NCBI RefSeq assembly: GCF_025370935.1
Contig: NC_133485.1
Location: forward strand, 15,528,873-15,592,872
From: Choristoneura fumiferana
Taxonomy: Eukaryota > Arthropoda > Insecta > Lepidoptera > Tortricidae
Direction: 5' to 3'
Length of the DNA: 64,000 nt
Part shown: positions 57,814 to 64,000 of the stretch, one piece after another
Numbering within the stretch: the first letter of the stretch is position 1
Layout: every line of letters starts with the position of its first letter
Position numbers and translations under genes: made by a program
The notes under the pieces: model-generated
The model's database searches: none
The model's input: the letters and a program-made list of their open reading frames with translations, nothing else
What the model was told of the DNA's origin: nothing

Positions 57814-58014
57814 TAACGCTGCTTGCTTGCATTATTGCTTACATGTTTGCTTGCTTGCTTGCATGCTTGCTTTCATGTTTGATTGCATGCTTGCTTGCAC
57901 TATTTCTTGCACATTTGGGAGTATTCTTGCTTGATTTGTTGTTTGCATGCGTGCTTGCCTTCTGGCTTCACGCTTGCTTGCATACATGCTTGCACTATTT
58001 ATGCTTCCTCCAAC
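57814..58014. repeat. CTTG/CATG tandem array 1
   Basis: Irregular runs of CTTG with CATG interspersed (CTTGCTTGCATGCTTGC). Because the period is 4, all frames stay open for a while and mimic proteins rich in Cys/Leu or Gln/Ala/Ser. Confidence 0.8.
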
Positions 58015-58175
58015 ACACTGCTTGCAGCTGTGAGGGAGTGGGACGCCAGCCCGCTTCATGAGCGCTGGAGGAGATACCATAGACCGGTCATCGCGGGATC
58101 GGGGTAGCCCGCGATGTTCATCTAACCCAGGCCGATAAAATTGCATGTTTGTTGATTTGATTGACAAAATTACAT

Positions 58176-58310
58176 GCTCACTTGCAAGCTTGCTTAGGTG
58201 GTTGCTTACATGCTTGCTTGCTTGCTTGCTTGCATGCTTGCTTGCTTGCATGCTTGCTTGCATGCTTTATTGCATGCTTTGCACATTTGGGAGTATGCTT
58301 GCTTGAGTTG
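58176..58310. repeat. CTTG/CATG tandem array 2
   Basis: Same words as array 1. Both arrays are followed by GCACATTTGGGAGTAT then CTTGCTTGA, so the two blocks are duplicates with flanks. Confidence 0.8.
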
Positions 58311-58437
58311 TTGTTTCAATCACTACAAGTTCTAAAAACCATCTGTTTTGATGCCTCCTACGACCTAACATTAACAAGGTATTTTAATGAACTAAAAGAA
58401 GCAAGCAAGGTATTTACTTTAAGTGCCCCTTACACCC

Positions 58438-58750
58438 ATAAAGTAACCTCAATTTTTAAAATGTCTGTTTGTTACTGTCCTTACGACCAACAATTTACTC
58501 TAGTTTTAGCTTTTGATGTCCCTTACGCCCATAAGAGTATTCCTTATTTTATAAGTTGCTGTTGTTTAATGCCCCTTACGACGTACCAATTACACCTTTT
58601 TTTTAAATGTCTGTTTGCTACTGTCCCTTACGAGCGGCAATTTACTCCAGCTCTTGCTTTTTATACCCCTTACGCCCATAAAAGTATTTATTATTTTATA
58701 AATTGCTGTTTTTTAATGTCCCTTACGATGTTCCGATTATACCATTTTTA
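58438..58750. repeat. 147-bp tandem repeat with CCCTTACG words
   Basis: CCTTACGCCCATAA starts at 58521 and 58668, exactly 147 bp apart, and a shorter relative starts at 58438. Each unit holds three CCTTACG words, plus ATTTTATAAGTTGCTGT-like and AAATGTCTGTTTG blocks. 147 is divisible by three, so a plus-strand frame stays open over the array; I see no evidence that it is translated. Confidence 0.75.
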
Positions 58751-58799
58751 ACTCTCAACATACATAATTAATTATACAGGCCAATTATTATTATATATG

Positions 58800-58848
58800 C
58801 ATCATCATCTCGGCCTATATACGTCCCACTGCTGGGCACAGGCTTCCT
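58800..58848 (-). repeat. SINE B, last 50 bp
   Basis: ATCATCATCTCGGCCTATAT ACGTCCCACTGCTGGGCACA GG. Confidence 0.6.
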
Positions 58849-59565
58849 TTATTAGGATCTGTCAGGACAGCTGTCAGGATAGCTTAAAATAAACAAAGTA
58901 GCTAAGAGAAATTTACCTCAACATCCTTGACTGAAATTCCATTACGGAAATGTTAGCTCGACGTCAAGCCATTAGGGGATCCATCAACTTAATCTTTTCT
59001 TTTTTTGTTTTGCTTTTGGCATCTTATAAAAAAATACGCGCGTTGACAAAGAACAAACGTAGGCAATCAAATACGTCCTCCGTGTTTGACGTGTCTGGCA
59101 CGACTGACCGAATGTGCAATGCGCAAACGCTCGGCGCGTGGAAGGTAGGTAGACGCGTTAGTATTTTGATGTTAGGTACAAGAAATAGGTACAGGCGGTA
59201 AGGTTACGCCCAACAACTTCTTGCTTTTTTATCTTATTCGTTATAAAATGTGGGGTGTAAAGGGCAATGAAACAATAATTGACCCATACGCCCTTTTATT
59301 ATATTTGTTGGGTTTTTTTTTAACGACATGAGTCGAGTCGTAAAGGACATATGAAACTGCCACAGCCCCTTACGACCCAAATATTAAAAAAATAATACAT
59401 TTACGCCATTTTTCAGCTCAAATATTTTATATCATGTCCCTTAAGCTATTTTATTTTAAAATAATAAATGTTAATAACAGCAAAAGTAAGGGCCGTATCG
59501 TAACTTGAATACTACCAATCGACAGAGAAAAAAAAACTCTAATTTTCTATGTTTAAAAGTGATTT
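58849..59565. other. No gene seen
   Basis: No supported gene. CCCCTTACGACCCAAAT (59366) and GTCCCTTAAGCTATT (59433) continue the motif of the candidate element. Confidence 0.45.
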
Positions 59566-59785
59566 TCGGTATTTTGTCCTTACGCCAATTGAGACTTCCA
59601 CCATCGATATCGAAAATACAAACTGAGACATGGATGCACAGAAAAACCAGAAAAAGAGACCAGCACTGGGAATCGAATCCAGGTCCTCAGCATTCCGTGC
59701 TGCAAAAATTGCGTGCTGTAAAAGTAACAAATTTGCAGTTGAAATAAAAAATACAAAAAGACTCCAAAAAACCAATCATAATCGC
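59566..59785 (-). repeat. Element C, internally deleted
   Basis: AATTGAGACTTCCACCATCG ATA, GAAAATACAAACTGAGACAT, the reversed B-box part GGGAATCGAATCCAGGTCCT, then a jump to AAAAGTAACAAATTTGCAGT and CCAATCATAAT. It forms the right boundary of the candidate element. Confidence 0.7.
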
Positions 59786-59975
59786 TCATTTACTTCTGCT
59801 GGTCAGTCTTTTTCTCAAAAAAGGAAAAATCCGGCTAGGATCTCTGTAAAAATCGTTAACACCTGTTCAATTAATGTTAATTTCCGTTAAAAATTATAAA
59901 AAAAAGAAATGTAATAAATAAATGATTATTATAATAATTGCTTGCGAAAATTAAAAAATAAAAAGCAAAAAGCAA

Positions 59976-60047
59976 TTCCCGTACCGGGAATCGAACCCGA
60001 GCCTCCTGGGTGAAAGCCAGGTATCCTAGCCACTAGACCATACGGGA
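59976..60047 (-). tRNA. tRNA-Glu (anticodon UUC)
   Basis: A 72-nt gene, read on the minus strand as TCCCGTATGGTCTAGTGGCT and so on. The acceptor stem pairs 7 of 7 bases (TCCCGTA with TACGGGA) with discriminator A. The anticodon stem CCTGG/CCAGG is perfect around loop CTTTCAC, so the anticodon is TTC. The T arm is TCGGG TTCGATT CCCGG with one G-U pair. A box (TGGTCTAGTGG) and B box (GGTTCGATTCC) are intact, and a run of five T lies 5-9 bases past the 3' end as a Pol III terminator. It carries no CCA and no intron. It lies in the proposed large intron of the minus-strand gene. The intact stems separate it from the tRNA-like SINE heads in this window. Confidence 0.95.
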
Positions 60048-60255
60048 GATGATGAGGTGGTCGAAATTATGCTTCTATACCTGTACACAAGAATTCATGT
60101 AAAAACGTGACGTCACCCGGTTTTATTCTTACGATAATCGATTGCACACTTAACACAATGATTGTATCGATCTGCCAGCATGTTATCGATTATCATTATC
60201 ATCAACATTACACCCACGTGCTGCCAAAATAAACATCCATCCGTATTGATACTCC

Positions 60256-60405
60256 ATTCTAATACTTATAAACTTATTATAAAAGGGAAAGTGTGTCTGT
60301 CACCTCTTCACGCTTAAACTACTGAACCGATTTAGATGAAATTTCTCATGGAGATAGCTCGAGACTCTGGGAAGGATGTAGATTGTTTTTCCCGGAATCG
60401 CATAG
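60256..60405 (+). repeat. Relative of repeat family E
   Basis: AAAAGGGAAAGTGTGTCTGT, TTCACGCTTAAACTACTGAA CCGATTTAGATGAAATTTC and GGATGTAG...CCCGGAATCG follow the order of family E with other wording. Confidence 0.45.
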
Positions 60406-60539
60406 TTTTCATGTGATTGAGAAACAGTGCTTTGAATCGGAGAACCTTTGCACAGTCTGGGGAAATAATAGTGATTATTAGAAACACAAATCCTCGTGAA
60501 TTAGGTAGATAGTATCATAGGTAAAAAAATTGTTTTCCT

Positions 60540-61250
60540 TAGTCCATCGATTAGATTACCTATCAGAAAATATAATAGATAAAATACAATAGGTCATATT
60601 ACTGCAATTTTATCCCGTCAGAGTACAGCACTAGCTAGTTTATGGTTTTGAGTATCTTAAATTTCCGTAGGGTGCCGTAATATCATATTATTTCAATTAA
60701 ATTTTTGGAAATATAGCTCTATCGCTACTATCGATGTAAATAACATTTATATGTCGTGATTTTTATAGGTATTAAAACTCTTTGGTCATGATCTGTCATG
60801 GCGACAAAATATGAAGAGAGCTGACGTTGTGGGGATTCGATTTGTAGCATTCGAACATGGCGGATGTAGACAATATCTAATTTTGCTATTTCTGTTTCTT
60901 TGGCTAGTTGAAGTATAATTTTGATAGTGTTTTATGCGGCGATTAACCTTAACAGTGAACAGTGATCACAAAATTCTAATATTGCTCTCGTGTCTGACAA
61001 TTTTTAATGCGCAAGTTGTCTCCACGTGGTTTCTGGAATTTTACTATCAAGTTGCAAAAACTAGAACCACCGTACAACGTCCCTCTCAAAGAGAGTTTAC
61101 TTTGACACTGGCGAAATTGTCCTATTAATTAGGGCAGAAAAGCCATATTTTAAAAGAGTAGAGGAACTGACGTTGTCATGGCGATTTCTTTACAGTTTGT
61201 TCTAGTGTCGCCCCCTGCGTAGAACTTCGCCTAATATGCCCTATTGGACA
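60540..61250. repeat. Segment duplicated at 61.69-62.65 kb, copy 1
   Basis: TTTTGAGTATCTTAAAT, CTCTTTGGTCATGATCTGTC ATGGCG, ACTGACGTTGTCATGG, CTAGTGTCGCCCCCT and AATATGCCCTATTG occur in the same order in both. Copy 1 has a 336-bp insertion at 60831-61166. Confidence 0.7.
60831..61166 (+). mobile_element. Insertion with 10-bp duplication and a short open frame
   Basis: CTGACGTTGT lies at 60821-60830 and 61167-61176, and copy 2 of the duplicated segment has only one. Inside, an ATG frame (60934-61128) gives 64 residues starting MRRLTLTVNSDHKILILLSC, with a hydrophobic stretch near the N terminus. No poly(A). It may be a retrocopied first exon or an unknown element. Not recognised. Confidence 0.45.
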
Positions 61251-61410
61251 CGTATTTTATCTTTTCTCTATCAACCAAAAAATTACAAAGATGAATCGGG
61301 TCAAGGTCCGGGAGAAGGAACCCGTGACGTCACACCGTACTAAAAAGAGTCGGACAGCGTGACGTCACAAGGAGCTTTAACTTTGTTTAATACATAGAAG
61401 TAAAAATACG

Positions 61411-61671
61411 TACAGTCACCAGCATTAAAATCTGCCACAGCGGAGCGTGCAAAAATATCTGACACGTCCTTCCGGCCCTAGAGATAGAGTCGTTTCAGCA
61501 GGGCTACTACGAAACTCGAAGTTCGTGTCGTGCGGTCCCTCTCGCTCTCGTATTAAATAGTATAAGTGTCAGAGGGACCGCACGACACGAACTTTGAGTT
61601 TCGAGTTTCGTAGTAGCCCTGCAGATATTTATGCACGCTTGTTGTGTCAGATATTGGTGCTGGTGACTGTG
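61411..61671. mobile_element. MITE family J, host of a nested MITE
   Basis: TACAGTCACCAGCATTAAAA TCTGCCACAGCGGAGCGTGC at the left; GCACGCTTGTTGTGTCAGAT ATTGGTGCTGGTGACTGT at the right, inverted. The middle holds a family I element. Confidence 0.75.
61499..61622. mobile_element. Hairpin MITE, family I, inside family J
   Basis: CAGGGCTACTACGAAACTCG AAGTTCGTGTCGTGCGGTCC CTCT is inverted nearly perfectly as AGAGGGACCGCACGACACGA ACTTTGAGTTTCGAGTTTCG TAGTAGCCCTG. The best-preserved copy. Confidence 0.85.
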
Positions 61672-61822
61672 CCTTCCTATCCAGTATTTTCCGAAAATCG
61701 AATAGGGAATATTAATAATTATAATAATACTATTGCAATTTCTGCCGTTAGAGTGCAGTACTGGCACAAAACCGTAAATAGGTTTTTTGAGTATCTTAAA
61801 TGCCATAATAATATCATATTAA

Positions 61823-61965
61823 GGGGCTGTTTCACCATCCATTGATTAGTGTTATCTGGCGGTTAGGTGTGATGCCATCTCTATTTGTTTTGTTTGAATG
61901 GACAGAGACGGCATCACATTTAACCGTCAGTTAACGCTAATCAAATGGATGGCGAAACAGATTAG
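61823..61965. mobile_element. Palindromic MITE, family H
   Basis: GGGGCTGTTTCACCATCCAT TGATTAG at the left and CTAATCAAATGGATGGCGAA ACAG at the right, with TTAA before it. A loose 27-bp piece of the same family follows at 61979. Confidence 0.8.
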
Positions 61966-62227
61966 ATTGGTGGAGATTTAGGGGCTGTTTCACCATCCAT
62001 TGATTTATTTTGTTATTGATAAATATATCATGATTTAGAATATAATAGAAATATGTTTTTAGAATAGGATTTTTTAATATAGGTATATTTTTTTATTTTA
62101 TTTTTGTTTCTAGGTACAATACTCTTTGGTCATGATCTGTCATGGCGTCAATATATAAACAGAACTGACGTTGTCATGGAGTTTTGCGCTAGTGTCGCCC
62201 CCTACGCAGAGCTTTGCCTACTAATAC

Positions 62228-62637
62228 TTTGGATGCTAATTTCAGTGCAAATTGGAACCTAGATGGAAATGGATGCTACCCAAAAAATCCACAAGAACCC
62301 GCTAGGAATGTCTCTTAGAACAGAATTGCCAGATCTCCCATTTTTCTTCTTTTTAAACCTCCCTTACGTGTTTTTTTTTTAATGGTTTGTTTTTTTTGTT
62401 TTATATATATAAATACTTTTGTGTGTTTACCCTTCCCGTACTGTGTTAAACGTGCCGCGAGACGGGCGCAGGCTGAAAATCAGCGCCGCCAGTTGTCGAC
62501 CGGCAGCATGTGAATGCTGAGCCTGAGCCTATTGCCACATATTTGTAACGTGTCTGTTGTTTTTTATTTTTGTATTTTGTTATGTTCAGTGTATTTTTTT
62601 TGTGGCAATAAATGTCTTTTTATTTATTTTATTTTAA
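62228..62637 (+). mobile_element. 5'-truncated retroelement 3' end
   Basis: GCGCAGGCTGAAAATCAGCG CCGCCAG, GTGAATGCTGAGCCTGAGCC TATTGCC, then TTTGTGGCAATAAATGTCTT and a TTTATTTTATTTT tail. It interrupts the duplicated segment; TAATA on both sides may be the target duplication. The start is uncertain. Confidence 0.6.
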
Positions 62638-62700
62638 TATGCCCTATTGACGAACTAACAAGTTTTTTTAGGAAACTTAGTCCATTGCAAGCATAGGTAC

Positions 62701-62937
62701 CTCAAAATAATAGTACTGCGAGCTCTCATCCCTACTGCAGTTCTTGTAATGCAGCATATACATGAATGTGTTGGTCAGTCGCCATTTCTTCTCTATGGTC
62801 TCTGTGAGGAACGCCTCCGCGGTCAGGGCCACTGGTGTCTTCAGACATTTCAGGTTCAGCTTGGATTGGACGCCATTGGCTTCACGCCTGCTGTCTGTTA
62901 GGAAAACATTAAGCGCGTTCCAGAGGTTGAAAGCCAT
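62701..62937 (-). CDS. Probable coding exon of the same unidentified gene
   Basis: A 79-codon open segment on the minus strand, from ATG (good context, A at -3 and G at +4) to a possible donor GAG|GTACCT at 62700. It has many GC-ending codons (AAC, CTC, GCG, CTG, GCC). The peptide begins MAFNLWNALNVFLTD and ends DESSQYYYFE, and looks like a folded, mostly helical domain with no transmembrane segment or signal peptide. The donor leaves phase 0, which fits the exon at 52317-52451. Upstream the frame runs 11 more codons and then meets TGA at 62971-62973, inside an inserted element that begins about 10 bp before the ATG. So either this is the first coding exon, or the element sits across the exon's 5' edge. 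An alternative acceptor (TTTTCCTAACAG) lies inside, about 40 bp after the ATG. I cannot name the protein. Confidence 0.55.
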
Positions 62938-62947
62938 CGTTTCAAGG

Positions 62948-63420
62948 GTGGTTAGGATATTTTCCCAAAATCATCTTTTCCTAGTAGCTAAATTTCCAGT
63001 CGCACATTTTCCTATTCTTGATTTATACCAGACGTATTCATTCCTAACATGATTTTTCCATTCGCAGATTTTCCTAAATGCTTTTTTTCCCAATATGCTT
63101 TTTTACTCAAGCTTATTTCCGCAATCGCGCTTTTTCCCAATTTGAATCGACACAGAAACAGTGTCGACGGAGCTTCTATTTTTGTGTAGTTTTGGCCCTT
63201 CGGACCGATGCAAACTTAACAGAACCGAAACCTTCCTATGTTTCTGTGTCGATTGAAATTGGGGAAAAACGCGACTGGAAAAAATGCGACTCAGAAAAAA
63301 CGCAAATGTGAAAATAAGCTTCATTAAAAAAGCAGACTTGGAAATATTGCCTACGTGAAAAAAAAGCGAAATGAAAATTTGCTACAAAGAAAAAAGGATT
63401 ATAGGAAAATAACCTAACAA
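62948..63420. mobile_element. Foldback-like element with AT-rich repeated words, abutting an exon
   Basis: GGTTAGGATATTTTCCC at the left is inverted at the right as GGAAAATAACCTAAC. The arms consist of recurring words such as TTTTTCCCAAT, CAGTCGCACATTTTCC and CGACTGGAAAAAATGCGAC. The inner pair AATCGACACAGAAAC / GTTTCTGTGTCGATT frames a central block. No coding content. Confidence 0.7.
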
Positions 63421-63890
63421 ACCTGATATGTAACTCATTATTTATTTCTACTTCTTTATATATTTCACTTATTTCTAAATGTTTACATGGTACGAGTACT
63501 ATACAATATCGCCAATTAACTGACGCTATAGCATATAATATTATGACCCTTTAATTTAGCTTAAAAATACAATAGAGAGCGCAGTAGAGCGCAGTGGGGC
63601 GGGAGATTGTTCCAGATTTTGGATGCGACGTATTTAAAACTTCCACGGAATGCATTTGTGTGGTAAATATGAGAGGCAAGACGACACACACAGGTACAGG
63701 GAGACCAGGTTATTTTACAGGTTATTTTTTACTTGGAGGATAGGATCGATTCACAAATGAGGAGATACGTAGAAGAAACAGTCGAGCCTTTCAAATGTAT
63801 TGGAGTTATTGGACTTCAATATATTTCATAACTTCCTGCAAATACGTTATTATATAATTATTTAATACTTAAACTAAACTAAAGATTTAC
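63421..63890. other. No gene seen
   Basis: Probably intron of the minus-strand gene. 63571-63690 (GCGCAGTGGGGCGGGAGATT GTTCC) has a repeat-like look but no second copy here. Confidence 0.4.
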
Positions 63891-64000
63891 CTGCAAGTTG
63901 TTGTAGTGTTTGTCGCAAACAAGTTGCTCTTTTGCCCTATTTAAAAACAGAGACACACAGTATCCACAGCCTGGTCTTCCAACGGTTGTATTGAGGAAAT
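63891..64000 (-). CDS. Possible exon of the same gene, partial at window edge
   Basis: On the minus strand the window starts in an open frame that runs to a consensus donor CTTGCAG|GTAAAT at 63890. One frame is open through all of it; its last residues read AKEQLVCDKHYNNLQ in phase 0. A strong acceptor (a pyrimidine-rich run then AAATAG) at 63937 offers a shorter 46-bp exon, 63891-63936, ending in the same frame. Both readings give the same C-terminal peptide. The phase fits an exon beginning in phase 0 downstream. Not recognised. Weaker than the other two because it is short and cut by the window edge. Confidence 0.4.

Larger units (their letters stand above)
56086..59782. mobile_element. 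Candidate composite element bounded by ~125-bp inverted repeats
   Basis: 56086-56210 and 59570-59782 are inverted copies: ATTATGATTGGTTTTTTGGA at one end, CCAATCATAAT at the other, and inward TATCGATGGTGGAAGTCTCA ATTG(A/G)CG. The right copy holds an extra tRNA-like piece. The interior carries at least ten CCCTTACG-type words, 147-bp tandem repeats, CTTG/CATG arrays and Penelope-like pieces. Whether it moved as a unit is unproven. Confidence 0.45.
61690..62650. repeat. Segment duplicated at 60.54-61.25 kb, copy 2
   Basis: Same ordered blocks as copy 1. It carries a family H MITE after AATATCATATTAA and a retroelement tail after TTTGCCTACTAATA, neither of which is in copy 1. Confidence 0.65.

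Noticed and set aside
57832..58263. A 143-codon minus-strand frame rich in Gln, Ala, Ser and Lys
   Set aside because: Translation of the 4-bp CTTG/CATG array; not a protein signal.
58161..58751. A 196-codon plus-strand frame rich in Cys and Leu
   Set aside because: It is made of the CTTG array and the 147-bp repeat, whose lengths keep frames open without coding.
56086..59782. Polinton/Maverick reading of the inverted-repeat region
   Set aside because: No integrase, DNA polymerase B or capsid frames, and far too short.

Overview
This window looks like a lepidopteran (moth or butterfly) nuclear genome, mostly AT-rich intergenic or intronic DNA packed with small transposable elements. The evidence is the mix of repeats: tRNA-derived SINEs with GATGAT tails, 3' ends of RTE-type LINEs, a short 5'-truncated retroposon with a conserved 3' tail, the 'pages' of palindromic MITEs, hAT-like elements and Penelope-like fragments. 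No complete protein-coding gene is visible. Most open frames in the window are chance or lie inside repeats.

Left third (1-22 kb): long AT-rich stretches with scattered RTE 3' ends, three copies of the short retroposon family A in the window's first 24 kb, and several hairpin MITEs. One short GC-rich stretch near 6.75 kb could be an exon. Middle (22-49 kb): dense repeats, including a near-perfect 74-bp-arm inverted repeat of a tRNA-like SINE head (29.9 kb), an RTE fragment split by a retroposon (28.0 kb), CpG-rich islands at 34.6, 39.8 and 47.0 kb, and a hAT-like MITE with perfect ends and an 8-bp target duplication (45.9 kb).

Right (49-64 kb): a three-level nest (foldback element, SINE, LINE) at 49.8-50.8 kb, then the only good evidence for a gene. 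Short GC3-rich open segments with splice signals on the minus strand lie at 52.3-52.45, 62.70-62.94 and 63.89-64.0 kb, with a weaker one at 55.5 kb. I read these as exons of one unidentified minus-strand gene that continues past the right edge and ends at 52.3 kb, with a roughly 10-kb repeat-filled intron. That intron also holds a tRNA-Glu(UUC) gene, a hAT-like element carrying a SINE, an inverted pair of Penelope-like GIY-YIG fragments, and a 3.7-kb region bounded by inverted repeats and studded with CCCTTACG words. The last is the best candidate for something undescribed.

The families appear to work together in two ways visible here: SINE family B shares its 3' end with the RTE LINEs, and retroposon A shares its 3' tail with another element at 38.6 kb, as expected when short elements borrow a LINE's reverse transcriptase.
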